Of a DNA stretch of 64,000 bases, positions 12,546 through 23,289 are shown one piece after another. The stretch spans positions 534,591-598,590 of the forward strand of contig ML213505.1 of assembly GCA_004369045.1 (NCBI GenBank), in the 5' to 3' direction. This stretch comes from Heliocybe sulcata (taxonomy: Eukaryota > Basidiomycota > Agaricomycetes > Gloeophyllales > Gloeophyllaceae). The first letter of the stretch is position 1. Each line of letters opens with the position of its first letter. The position numbers and the translations under genes were made by a program. The notes beneath the pieces are model-generated. The model had not been told where the DNA came from and did not search any database. It was given only the letters and a program-made list of their open reading frames with translations.

Positions 12546-12943
12546 TGTGTATATTTGACTTATGAACTGGGGGATAACATCCTGAATTTGGTCGTTGAAC
12601 GGCTTGTGTGATGTGGCCCATTTTATGCTCAAGCAGAGCTGAACTTGATGCTACGATGTCAACTAGTGGACTGAGATCATCTGCAGGTAGCACCATGTCA
12701 GCTGCTTGATTTCTTCATCGCGGTCATTCCTCGAGCCTATTGTTTGGTAACAGACTCGGGTCGAAGCAAAGCGTGCAAGACACAACACCAGACAACACCG
12801 CCCGCACAAGCTCCGTCCAATCACACTGCATGGATCAATCAACCTCGGCAACCAGTCAAATAGCCGATTACCGGACGAAAAACCGGCCAGTAAATCCTCC
12901 GGCATTTGTCCTCTACTCACTCATTACTTTTACTGTTCAATTC
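12546..12943. other. Spacer before the heme lyase gene
   Basis: This contains the 3' UTR of the SSF1-like gene and the promoter of the heme lyase. A CCAAT pentamer occurs at 12817-12821. Nothing else is recognised. Confidence 0.45.
12817..12821 (+). promoter_or_regulatory. CCAAT box upstream of cytochrome c heme lyase
   Basis: A CCAAT pentamer sits about 125 bp before the heme lyase ATG. In fungi the HAP complex uses CCAAT to control respiratory genes, so the position is suggestive. A pentamer is common by chance and this is only inference. Confidence 0.25.
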
Positions 12944-13770
12944 ATGCCCGGACCGGGTGATTCAAAATGTCCAGTGGACCACAACCTCCCGCCTCCAGTT
13001 GCTAGTGTCGACAAATGCCCGGTGGACCACGGCTCGCTCAAAGCCAGGGCCGGCGCGGATAAATGTCCAGTAGACCACTCCTCCTCAGCCTCTTCCTCCT
13101 GGTCATCATGGCGCGCATTCCTTCCCGGCTCTTCCCAGTCTTCGAGCCACGCTGCGAAACCCCAGACCCCTTCCCCGCTGCCAACAGACCGCGAAACCTC
13201 GTCCATCCCGCGCACGGACGGCACCAACTGGGAATACCCCTCCCAAGCCCAATTCTACTCTGCCATGGCGCGCAAAAATCATAACCCGCGGCACACTGAT
13301 ATGGCTGCGATAGTTCCGATTCATAACGCGGTGAACGAGCGTGCTTGGGGGGAGCTGCTGAAGTGGGAGGAAGGGCGGGGTGGGGAGAGGTGTGGCGGGG
13401 TGAAGCTTGTGAACTTCAAGGGACGCCCCGGCGACTTGACCCCGAAGGCGAGGTGGAGGAGCTTGATTGGGTGCGTCCTGTTCTACTATCGCGTTCTGGG
13501 TATAGGGAGTATTTATGCGAGCCTGTCAGGTATGCGAAACCGTTTGATAGACACGATTGGATCGTGGACCGTTGTGGCACACGCATCCGGTACGTGATTG
13601 ACTTCTACACTGGCAAGTCGCTGGGGCCCTCGTCTCCCCCGTCGTTCTATCTCGATGTGAGGCCTGCGTTGGATAATTGGGAGGGAGTAGCGATGCGGCT
13701 GGCGGGATTCTGGGGGCGGTGGTTTGGGCAAAGCCATGCAAGCCCCAGTTTCTCTGCGACGAAACCATAG
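12944..13770 (+). CDS. CYC3: Cytochrome c heme lyase / holocytochrome c synthase
   Basis: Mitochondrial intermembrane-space enzyme that attaches heme to the CXXCH motif of apocytochrome c. The inferred protein is 255 residues in two exons (12944-13470 and 13530-13770). The N-terminus contains three Cys-Pro-Val-Asp-His motifs, the heme-regulatory type found singly or doubly in known enzymes. The core has [19 protein letters not shown], the nucleophile-side segment [26 protein letters not shown], and, after the intron, [18 protein letters not shown] followed by RYVIDFYTG and [12 protein letters not shown]. The acceptor at 13529 was chosen because it gives [12 protein letters not shown], matching the animal enzyme. 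No cleaved presequence is evident, as expected for this family. An in-frame upstream open stretch exists, but the ATG before the first CPVDH is the natural start. Confidence 0.93.
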
Positions 13771-14152
13771 ATGGGTAGAGGGAATGAAGGCCAAGGATTA
13801 ATCTATGGTAAATGTCTCTGTACACCTCGTATATATACTTGTTGACAGCCTTGTAATTATCGCATCTCCTTTTCCCACTTATCCCGTAAGCTTAGGCCTT
13901 AATAGGACTGGGACAAATTTGTTCATCATCTGCACATCTGGGACTGCGTTCCTGGTGTTGCTGCCGGATCGGGTAGCCCTAACCATGGCTTTGCATGACG
14001 TCGCGATTAATGTGGCTAATCCTCCCGCTTGCCTCCCGCGTCAATCCTCTCGTACTCTAGTGCCGCACTACCTGTAGCAAGAGGTTGGATATCAGTCCTT
14101 CCTGAAACTACACACTCCCCAGTAGACGCGCAGTAATCGGGCGCCAGTAGCC
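13771..14152. other. Spacer between heme lyase and C78 protease genes
   Basis: This holds the 3' end of the heme lyase gene and the promoter of the downstream gene. Short open frames show no family signal. Nothing else is seen. Confidence 0.45.
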
Positions 14153-16647
14153 ATGCAGGGCGGCCACGACTCGGACGTCGAGTTCGTCTGCCAAGTCTCC
14201 CCCGACACCGACCTCCTCTGCCAATTCTGCCAGGCCGACCTCCAATCCCTCACCGTCCCCGAACGCGAACACCACTACAATGCCCACCTCGCCGAGCCCG
14301 ACTCCGGTACGTACCTCTACTACCTCTATCTGCTCCACCCTCACCCTCCCTTCAGCGCCCACAAAGCCGTCCCTCTCCATCCCCCGCAAAACTAAAAAGT
14401 TTTCACCGTTCCAGACCTTCTGGAAAGACACCGACCACAATATCTTCTGGCACCCGCGACTCCCCACGCCGCCCCCTTCCAACTTCACCCCCGCCCTCAT
14501 CCCCCTCCTCGCCAGATCCCTCTCCTCCAATAATTCCGTCGTGCGCGCGGTGCTGTGCTTTGATCAGACTACACACGTTGGGACCGAGGGCTGGGACCGC
14601 GGCTGGGGCTGCGGGTACCGCAACTTCCTCATGGTCTGCACCGCCCTCCTCTCCCAGACTCAGCGAAAGGAGTACTGGGATTTACTAGAAAAACCGACCC
14701 CGCCCGGCGTCAGGAACCTGCAGAAATGGATTGAAGAGGCGTGGAAACAAGGTACGTTTCTACCCCCTTTTCTTATCAGCGAACGGAGGCGCTGAAGGTG
14801 CGGCAGGGTACGACAAGGAAGGCGCGACGCAGCTCAAGCGCCAACTCGTCGACACGAAGCAGTGGATCGGCACCTCCGACATCTACGTCGCCTTCTCCTC
14901 GCGCGGCGTGCCCTGCCGGCTCGTGGACTTTAGCGGCGTCTCCAAGGACCCGAGTAAGCTTACAGCCTGGGTGCGGGCGTACTTTGACGGGACGGATGAA
15001 GGCGGAGATGCAGAGGCAGGGGGCACAGAGGGGCGGAAGGCGAGCATAGTCGAGCGCTTGCCGATCCCTATACCCGGGATGAAGAAGCATAAGGAGAAAG
15101 GAGAAGAGGGCGCGCATCTCCGCGGGGGAGGTAAGGTCAGCGTGTCCACGAAGATGCCGCTGATCCTGCAGCACCAAGGCCACTCGCGCTCCATCGTGGG
15201 GTACGTTGCCTACCACAACCCGAAAGCGAAGGGAGGCCAGGAGGTCGAGCTGTTGATATTCGATCCCGGGAGGTGCTACTTCTACTCTACGTTGCTCAAT
15301 TTTTACTGCGTCGCTGACTTTGTCGTCTGTAGGAAACCGCGCCAAGCGATCCGCGCGGCAGCTTTGCATGAGAAGGGGAGCTCGTCGTCGTTTGGTCGAA
15401 GGAGGGCGTCGCCGGAGGTTATGGAGGTCGAGGCGCCGACGAAGCCGCTGTCTGCGAGCAGCTCGTCTGGTGGGAGGGGGAGGGGGAGGTCGCCGAGTGT
15501 GTCGGACATGTATGTGGACGAGCCGGTTCCTGCGGCTTCGCGCTCGAGGAGGTCGCCGTCGGTGTCGGAGATGTACACGGACGAGGCAGCTGCGGGACCT
15601 GCGAAGCCTACGTCCAGGAAGAGGTCGCCGTCGGTGTCGGAGATGTTCGCGGACGAGGCAGCTGCTGGTCCGTCGAAACCTACGTCCAGGAGAAGGTCCC
15701 CGTCAGTGTCGGAGATGTATCTGGACGAGCAACCGACAGCGAAACCCGTGTCTGGTTCGAAGCCGAGGGATCGGTCACTGTCCGTGTCGGAGATGTACGT
15801 CGATGAAGAACATCCCAAGGCAGGCCCATCGAAATCGACTGCTGGGTCTTCGGGGCGTCGGTCGCCGTCGGTGTCTGAGATGTATCTGGACGAGCAATCT
15901 CCGGTCAAGCCCGTATCTGGCTCGAAGCCAAGGCCTCGGTCTCCGTCGGTGTCTGAGATGGACGTTGCGAGCCCTTCCAAGTCTGCGTCGGCCAAGCGCG
16001 TTCCGGAAGCGAAGGAGGTGCAGAAAGGGTTCAAGCCTCTCCCAGCCTCGAAAATGCCTTCTGTGGACAGTGACAAGCAAAAGACCTCGAAGTATTTCCA
16101 ATCGAAGGAGAAGGAGAAGGAAAACGGGAAACCGAAGCTCGTACAGACGGTCTTGCACCCGATCAACTCATTGCGCAACAAGAGCAAGAACAGGGGCAAG
16201 GGGAGAGAAAAGGACCCTTCCACCCCCACCTCCCCGGTAAAGCGGCCGAACATGAAGAAACGCAAAACGGCGGAGGCGGACGAGGGAGAGGTGGTGGAGG
16301 ACTCGGAGCCGGAGCGGGAGAGGCAGAGGGGGCGGAAGCGCTCGCGGGGACCGCCCTCTGGGGAAGAGGAGGTAGGAGGCGAGGTCATCGAGATCCCCTC
16401 GAGCGACGACGAGCACATGCGCGGCGGCGCCCCCTCCCCCTACTCGCAGCCAGGGACAGTGAGAGGCGGCGCGTTCAGCCACACTGGAAAGGACTCGGTG
16501 CGGGACGTGAGGAGGGCGTTTGGGGTCGGGGAGGCGGCGCTGAGGAAGAAGGACAAGTATCAGATATTGTGGTTCCCGATGGATGCGCCGCTCGGTGCGC
16601 GGGAGAGGGAGAAGAGGAGGGTTGTGACGAGTGCGAAGGTTGAGTAG
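14153..16647 (+). CDS. ZUFSP/ZUP1-like peptidase C78 family protein with repeat-rich insertion
   Basis: Probable cysteine deubiquitinase related to ZUP1, which prefers K63-linked chains and acts in genome stability. Exon 1 encodes a C2H2/UBZ-like finger (LLCQFCQADLQSL, then HHYNAHL). The C78 domain follows: GWDRGWGCGYRNFLM with the catalytic Cys codon at 14610-14612, LQHQGHSRSIVGYVAYHN with His at 15181-15183, and ELLIFDPGR with Asp at 15262-15264. An intron lies at 15273-15332. About 365 mostly disordered residues then follow (about 15380-16480), including seven R-S-P-S-V-S-E-M-like repeats and EVIEIPSSDDE, which looks like a SUMO-interaction motif. The fold appears to resume with DSVRDVRRAFGVGEAALRKK and DKYQILWFPMDAPL, matching the terminal KQYQIL segment of animal ZUFSP. 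The catalytic triad is present, so activity is likely. Confidence 0.87.
15484..15969 (+). repeat. Seven imperfect coding repeats (RSPSVSEMYxDE) in the C78 protease gene
   Basis: Seven copies of a unit reading approximately R-S-P-S-V-S-E-M-Y-x-D-E are spaced by variable 15-30-residue linkers rich in Pro, Lys and Ser. Copies differ at the position before DE (V, T, A, L) and the last is degenerate (EMDVAS). Nucleotide similarity is high in the core. The array lies wholly within the inserted segment of the protease gene. Confidence 0.9.
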
Positions 16648-17033
16648 AGAGGTTGGTAGTGGGGAGGTGGGAGGGTTGGTGATTTCTTTGGTTTTGTTCT
16701 CACTGGTTCTTTATACACGGTGCATGTTTTGTTTTACAATCCTCACGATGTATCCATAGTCTTTTCTTTGCCTTCCTTATTGGCTATCCTCTTGATTATT
16801 GGACTGGTACAGTACGAAATAAATACGAAAAGACGTGTACGCGAGATAATGGTGTTGTGGTAGTAGTACAAGAAGTAGTAATGTGCCGTGAATCTACGTC
16901 TACAGGCCTCTGATGCAATGTTTGTGGCGAAAGCGAGTGTGAGTGCGAGTGATGCGATGACATGTGAGCGCGGAAGAAGCGAAACAAGATACGGTGAGGG
17001 GTCGCGATGAAGAGGTGTCCTGCGTCCATCCCC
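16648..17033. other. Convergent 3' spacer between C78 protease and TFB3 genes
   Basis: T-rich and TATA-rich sequence consistent with two facing 3' UTRs. No other feature is recognised. Confidence 0.5.
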
Positions 17034-18416
17034 TCATGAGCTTGCAACAACCACATTCCCCTCACCTTCCACTACGACACCGTCCCCAAGCGTCCCGTGC
17101 CACTGATCCCCATCCTCATCCTCATCCATGGGCATAATATCCAAGCCCGCTACAGCAGACCTCACCGCCCTCTCCCAAGCCTGCTCGATCACATACCCGC
17201 CCGCCCTCATAATTCCCTCGCGGTCCATCATAACCGCTTCGTGCGCGGGGTCACGGTACGTATCCATCATCGTATACATGTCCTCCCATGCATAGTAGTC
17301 GTCCTGGATGGCGACATGCGGCGGGTCCGCGACCATCAGGCTCTGCTTCGCCGCGCGCTCTCGGAGGTTCTTCGCCTGCATGGCCGTGCGCTTCGCCTCC
17401 GCCTGCCTCTTCTTCTCCCTTTCGCGCCGCCATTTGTCGACCTCGCGCTTCACTTCGTCTTCGGTCATTTCGGAGCGCTCGAGGAGCTCGATGACCTTCC
17501 GCCGCTCGCGTTCCCTCTCTTCGCGCTCGTCTTCTTCTTCTTTTGCGGCTTGGAGCGCGCGTTGCTGGCGCGCGAGCTTTTCGGCTTCTTCGGCGGCTTG
17601 CAGCGAGGCCGCGTATTCGAGCTCGCGGGCCGCGTTGGCGGAGGTCAGGGCGGCGGAGGCGCGGCGGAGCTCGGCGATGCGCTCTTCTGTGCGCTCGACT
17701 TCGATGCTGTTGATGAGGTTGAAGGCTACGTCCGGTCTTAGAGATCTGTAACAGGCTATGCACGGTACTCACTAATGTCTTCGACCTCTTCGAGGTAGTC
17801 GTTGTAGGATCGGAGGTCAGGGAAGTCTTCTCGCCGTTTATTGAATCTGCACGAGGCGTCAGAATAACGAGGTGTATATGTCAGGCATGCTCACTCTTTC
17901 GCAATTCGTCTCCGGATAGCTACTTCTTTCTCTACCTGTAAATCTTCGAATGTTTGTGGTGTGAAGGCGAGCTTTCGTAGCGTCTTTTGGCATATTGGAC
18001 AAGGCGCGGGGCCTAACGTGAATAATCGGTCTATGCACGACTCGCACCTGAACCGTACTACAGTTAGTAACACGATAAGGCACGAGAGGCTGAGTACATT
18101 TTGTGGTAACATTGTGAGCTTACGAGCAGTCTCAATTTCGGATTGAGGTACCGATCTGACCTGCAGACTGGACATTGATCGTCCATACTCTATCCAGCCA
18201 CTTAGTTCAAATCAAGAGCAAGAGAGATCAGGAGTGACACACAGAGAATTCTGACACCCGCCCTGACGGATCCTTCACGCCTCCTCCAAACACCGTCGTA
18301 GACGTGCTCTGCACCACCGGCGTACCAGCCGCAGCCCTTGAGTGGCCATTAGAAGAGGCACCCTTGCGTACAGTCGTGCCTCTCAGCCATCCTCCTACAG
18401 CTGTCTTAGTAGCCAT
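17034..18416 (-). CDS. TFB3: TFIIH/CAK subunit Tfb3 (MAT1), RING-finger protein
   Basis: Assembly factor that holds the CDK-activating kinase on TFIIH for transcription and repair. The RING finger is encoded from 18186 leftward: MDDQCPVCRSDRYLNPKLRL, then CYHKM, an intron, and CESCIDRLFTLGPAPCPICQ. LAFTPQTFEDLQVEKEVAIR follows, as in all MAT1 proteins, then FPDLRSYNDYLEEVEDI and a long Glu/Arg coiled coil ending in an acidic tail (TGA at 17036-17034). I place the start at 18416. An open exon 18416-18243 (starting MATKTAVGGWLRGTTVRKGA) joins in frame across a 53-nt GT..AG intron (18242-18190) to the RING, giving a 59-residue Ser/Gly-rich extension. The internal ATG at 18186 is the alternative start and resembles the animal start. 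Confidence 0.9.
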
Positions 18417-18644
18417 GCTTTCGAGACGTGGAGGCGAGAACTTGGCCAGGAAGCTGGGGAAACAGAGTCTGCACGCCACAAACGAGAACCCTTTAGTTAT
18501 CATGCCCAATTAAGCAATGATGGTGCTTACTAAGCACCATCATGTACTCTGTCGATGTCGGACGCGCGTCCTGAACGCGTCATATTGGGATTTTGTTCGC
18601 TCTTTATACCGGGATTTGAAGGGTAATCTACTTGAAACCACAAC
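18417..18644. promoter_or_regulatory. Shared divergent promoter, TFB3 / proteasome alpha4
   Basis: A 228-bp gap between opposing start codons must serve both genes. This is inferred from layout. No specific factor site is claimed. Confidence 0.45.
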
Positions 18645-19905
18645 ATGTCGAGATCCTATGACCGCGGTAAGTGTCCTGAGAGTTGGTGCTGTCTCCCACT
18701 GACTGGACGTGCCTTTGCAGCTCTCACCGTCTTCTCTCCGGACGGGCATTTGTTCCAAGTGAGCCTGCTCGTGTCAAGTACGAAATAATCTTGGACTTAT
18801 AGACATCTGGATGTAGGTGGAATATGCCAACGAGGCCGTCCGAAGGGGAACTTGTGCCGTCAGTACTCGCGTTGGTTCCGCTATTGCCACTGGTTATACA
18901 ACTCTCTGCAGGTCGGCGTTCGGGGAAAGGATGTAGTAGTCTTGGGTGTCGAGAAGAAGTCCATACTTCAGCTTCAGGACCCCAGAACTGTGCGAAAGGT
19001 TGTTATGCTGGACGATCACATTTGCCTTGCTTTCGCAGGTAAGCTCTTCCGCTCATTTTGCTGTGGCCTGCTGATGACCAGGGATCGTGACAGGCCTGAC
19101 CGCCGACGGACGTGTTCTCATTGACAAGGCACGAATAGAGTGCCAGAGCCATCGTCTGACGGTGGAAGACCCTGTGACTGTGGAATACATCACAAGGCAC
19201 ATCGCCGGTATTCAGCAGGTGAAGGAGAAATCGACAATTGTCAGTCGTCGATACTGAGACTTCTTCAGCGTTATACACAATCAGGTGGTGTACGACCGTT
19301 TGGTATCTCTACCCTGATTGTCGGTTTCGACCCGCATGACACGCGGCCACGGCTGTACATGACGGAACCCAGTGGTATTTACAGCGCGTGGAAGGTGCGC
19401 TTGCAGCTGATGGAAAACTCGAAGCAAATTACTAAATGGGGTGCCATAGGCAAACGCTATCGGTCGTTCGTCGAAGACTGTCCGGGAATTCTTGGAGAAG
19501 AACCACAAGGATGACCTAACACGGGACGAGACGATCAAACTTACGATCAAGAGTCTGCTGGAGGTTGTGCAGACGGGTGCCAAAAATATCGAAATCAGCG
19601 TCATGGAGAGCTATGGGAAGATCACGGTAAGTCCAAGTCCCTAGCCCCGCTTTCACCGCCCTTCAGAGCAGTCGCTCAATGGTTTGTGGTAGGCCTTGGA
19701 TCTCTCGCAGATTGAGGCTATCGTGCAGGAGATTGAGAGAGAGAAGGAAGCTGGTAAGACGCTTGATGTAATATGCTGGTGGAAGTTGCTGATGATGCGC
19801 TTAGAGGCCGAACGGAAAAGGTCGAGACTCGCTGCCACCGCTGCTGGCCAAGCAGCCATGGCGAGTCGGGCGGGCGACTCTGCGGCCGCGTCTGGGGAAA
19901 CGTAG
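18645..19905 (+). CDS. PRE6: 20S proteasome subunit alpha4 (PSMA7/Pre6)
   Basis: Structural alpha-ring subunit of the 20S proteasome. Spliced exons read [151 protein letters not shown] and [20 protein letters not shown]. The N-terminal [20 protein letters not shown] box is the alpha-subunit signature, and the [15 protein letters not shown] and [14 protein letters not shown] segments point to alpha4. The C-terminal tail is a Lys/Glu helix followed by Ala/Ser. At least seven small introns are used; the first splits the YDR/AL junction. No catalytic Thr is expected. Length, about 250 residues, is normal. Confidence 0.95.
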
Positions 19906-20205
19906 GCATCCAGGTATCATTGTATTTCAGTTATCATCACTTCATTCCGTCAATGCTCCCATTCTTCGGACCGTTTGGGTGAGCGTCAGATGCCTGACTA
20001 CTTCCGAGCATCATTGAAGTTCACATGTCTGTGGTCACTGTCGGCATTTTTGTGATTGCCGTTCTGATTGATCGACTATATGAACGACGCTCATTGGCTG
20101 ACGGATCTGCCGGAGTCACTGACAATGAGCGGCCACGACCAACCTTCTCACCGCGCTCATATTTAAGAGACTCACCTTCAGAAGGCTTTACCCTGCCCCT
20201 GCAAC
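19906..20205. promoter_or_regulatory. Promoter region of adenosine deaminase-like copy 1
   Basis: A TATTTAAG element lies at 20160-20167, about 39 bp before the ATG. If it works as a TATA box the 5' leader would be very short, so this is tentative. The rest is the 3' UTR of the proteasome gene. Confidence 0.3.
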
Positions 20206-22476
20206 ATGACTGACGCGTCCGTCTTGAGCGTGCAAGAGTACATCACAAAACGCGAGGCTTTCATCAACGAAGAACGCTCCCTGAGACGAGAGCACGCACG
20301 TCTTGCAGTTCTTTCTGATGCTGAGGCGCAGGCGGATAGGGTGGTCCGCAAGATACGCGCTGAAGAGGCTAGGACGATATGGAGCGAGGAAAATGAAGCT
20401 GCCGAGAATATCTTCCCTGGCATGGAGTTCCTGACTTGTAAGATAAAATTTTGGCTTGTTGATTGAAAGAAGGGACTCGTTGAGTAATCGTACGCAGCGC
20501 GAGATATCATCGTGAAGACGAGGCTGTTTAATATATTGACCAAGGTCTGTCTGAGCGCTGCACTAGATTTGGTGCAATGCTGATCGGATGACAGATGCCC
20601 AAAGGTGCCCTCCTGCATGCCCACCTTGACGCCATGGTCAACACCCGTACACTTTTGCGGCTTGCTCTAGAGCAGCCTCATATGCACATCCGAGTCCCCA
20701 ATGCTCTGAGTGCGTCGTCAATTAAGACGATGCTGCCTGAGTTTGAGGTCCGTCCCAAGGAAGAGTGGTCTACTTTATCGACGCTTGCGGGTGCTTTCTA
20801 TACACCTGGCGAGTGGGTACCCATGCAGAAAGCACGGGAGAGCTTTCCTGAGGAGCTCGGGGGTCCCCAGGGCTTCGACGCCTGGGTCATTGGATGTTTG
20901 ACGATTAACCCAGCTGAGGCGTACGGTACTCATAAGACAACGGACAAGGTCCGTGACTGTGGTCGTAGATGGGTGTCAAGGATAATGATATTGTGTTTTT
21001 CTTTCCAGATATGGGAAAAGTTTGCTAACACTTTCCGAGTCTCGATCGTACGCCTCATACCTCCTCTCCTCAGTAATGGGAATCTCTGACATTGTCTTGT
21101 AGGGCCTAATCCGCTATCAACCCATTTGGTCTCAGTATATCAGAGAATTCTTCCGTACATCTGTTGAAGACGGCATATCCTACATCGAGGCCCGCATCAA
21201 TTTCGGCCCCAAGTAAGAGTATATATATTGTGTCCCGTCTGTTTGATGTTCTGACGGTACCTCAGAACCATGTTCAACGCAGAGGGCCACAACGTCGTTC
21301 CGGCACGTGAATGGGTGCTCATGTTCGCTGAGGCGATACAGGTGGTTAAGCAGGAAATGAAAGATTCAGGGCGAGATGGTGCCTTCCTTGGGGCAAGGGT
21401 AAGTGTATTGACGTTCGTCTTCGTGATGATGCGCCAACTGTCCTGCTTTAGATTATATATACCACTATCAGGATGTATACTCCGGATGAAGTGGAGTGGT
21501 ACACGGAGGAGTGCTTAGCGCTCAAACAGGAATTCCCTGACATCATTGCAGGCGAGCTTCTTTACTCCTCCCTCGGTCTATGCACAATTCATCAGCTTTG
21601 ATGTTTAGGATTCGACCTTGTGGGACACGAAGATTCCCTCTATCCGCTAACATATTATATGCCACAATTGCTACGCTTCAAGGAGCGCCAGAAGGAGCTC
21701 GGCATTGATGTCCCTTATATATTTCATGCGGGCGAGACACTTGGCGATGGTACACCCGCGGAAAACAATCTGTACGATGCTATCTTGCTGGGCACGAAGC
21801 GGATCGGACATGGGTAGGTCCGATATGAGAAGAGAACAAAGAAGGCAGCGGAAGACTGACGGGAGCGCGACAGATTTTCGCTGGCCAAGCACCCTAAATT
21901 ATTGCAGATCTGTAAGGAGAGGGGGATCGCAATTGAGATGTGTCCCATCTCGTGAGTGAGCATACCCGAGTGGCAGAGCAATTGACCCATGGTGTCTGCG
22001 TACAGGAACGAGATCCTTGTAAGTATGGAGGACTGAGAGAAGTGACTCTGTGTTGAGCCCAGCGTGCGACAGCGTCTCACATCGTCGATGCCCATGCATC
22101 CTCTACCCATCATCGTAAACCACGGCATACCAGTTGCGCTTTGCTCGGATGACCCAGCCGTGTTTGGTAACATGGGTCTTTCCTTCGATTACTTCCAAGT
22201 GAGCATGGCCAAAGTCCGGCTGGGGTATTGTGGTGACTGATGGATGCTTTCAGGTCCTCGTTTCCAGCGAATTGACGGGTCTAACCATGCTGGGGCAAAT
22301 AGCAAGAGATAGTCTCGAGGTGAGCATTGATCCAATCCGCAGGGCGCTTACAGGGTGCCTCGTCTGATGAAATTTAGTATTCGACCTTGAATCCTGAGGC
22401 GAAGGCAGAAGCGCTATCTGCTTGGGAGCAAAGCTGGCAAAAATTCTGCAAAGAAGTGGCGACTCTAGGCGCCTGA
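20206..22476 (+). CDS. ADA2/ADGF-type adenosine deaminase-like protein, tandem copy 1
   Basis: Predicted zinc-dependent purine nucleoside deaminase of the CECR1/ADGF branch. Splicing eight or more introns gives [19 protein letters not shown], the metal motif [20 protein letters not shown] (HxH), FVIGCLT-like [78 protein letters not shown] with the catalytic Glu and third metal His, [30 protein letters not shown] joined to [20 protein letters not shown], and [20 protein letters not shown] with the metal Asp. It ends [11 protein letters not shown]. All expected ligands are present. Animal ADA2 proteins are secreted; here the N-terminus is hydrophilic and shows no signal peptide, so an intracellular enzyme is inferred. 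The substrate (adenosine or another nucleoside) cannot be decided from sequence. Confidence 0.87.
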
Positions 22477-23289
22477 ACTCACGACACCAAGGAAAGTACC
22501 ACACAGGAAGTTGGGCCGTACTTTGCGGTGCGCTGGAGTTGTATTCAACCGCAGGCAGAAAAGACACTCGAACGAGTTAGCCGGGGCCGATGCACATTAT
22601 CGTTTCCAGATCATCATAATAGAAACGCTGCAAGCTGACGGGAACGCGGCAGAGGGCATGGAGTTCGAGTGGGCTGCAATGCCAGGGTCGGAGGATCCTC
22701 TCCGTTCCCGGTCAATGCCTGATCATTCCTGGAGCTGAGACACGCATCCTTACCCACTGCTCAGAACCGCTAGAATGGACGAGTCGATGTCTTCGCAATC
22801 AATATAGCATCGGGATTCGGAAAGACGCACAAAAGTCAGGCTGGTAGATGCCCTCAGACTCTCTTCGGAAGACTCGTAACAGGTCTAAGATAAGTTCCTT
22901 GCATCTGCTGCGAACGTTCTTGAGGTGCTTGAAAGTCGTAGAATCGGTGCGGTAATGCAGGGTCTTTTGCCTCCCGCGACAATTTGAACTCGTAAGTGAG
23001 GAGAAGAGCGTCCATCCGGCAGGCTGAACAGGGCCTCATGCTTCTTCTTGATGGTCTTAGATGGCTTAGCGGTCAGGTCTTCGTGTCCATTTCTGCTAAA
23101 GACAGTCGGTACAACTGGTTACATAGAGTCAGACAGATTCCGCAACGCGACTTGTCGCGCGGGCCGGTGACATGCCAAGACACCGGTTTTTCCGGCCGTC
23201 AATTTGAAGACCGGCTTTTGATCGATCTTGTGATGAGCGAAACCGCGCCTTGCCACTGCATTAGTCGACTCCCTGCGTGTGAGGGCAGA
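22477..23289. other. Intergenic spacer between ADA2-like tandem copies
   Basis: About 810 bp with short unrelated open frames. No repeat, RNA gene or extra exon is recognised. It includes the 3' UTR of copy 1 and the promoter of copy 2. An upstream in-frame ATG at 23233 would add 19 residues to copy 2, but those residues have no counterpart in copy 1. Confidence 0.45.

Noticed and set aside
12098-12632. Minus-strand Ser/Leu-rich frames opposite the SSF1-like tail
   Set aside because: They mirror the acidic/lysine repeat coding on the plus strand and are antisense shadows.
15303-16418. 371-codon minus-strand frame opposite the repeat block
   Set aside because: It is the antisense of the RSPSVSEM repeats and GC-biased codons; the plus-strand frame has clear catalytic motifs and continues the protease.
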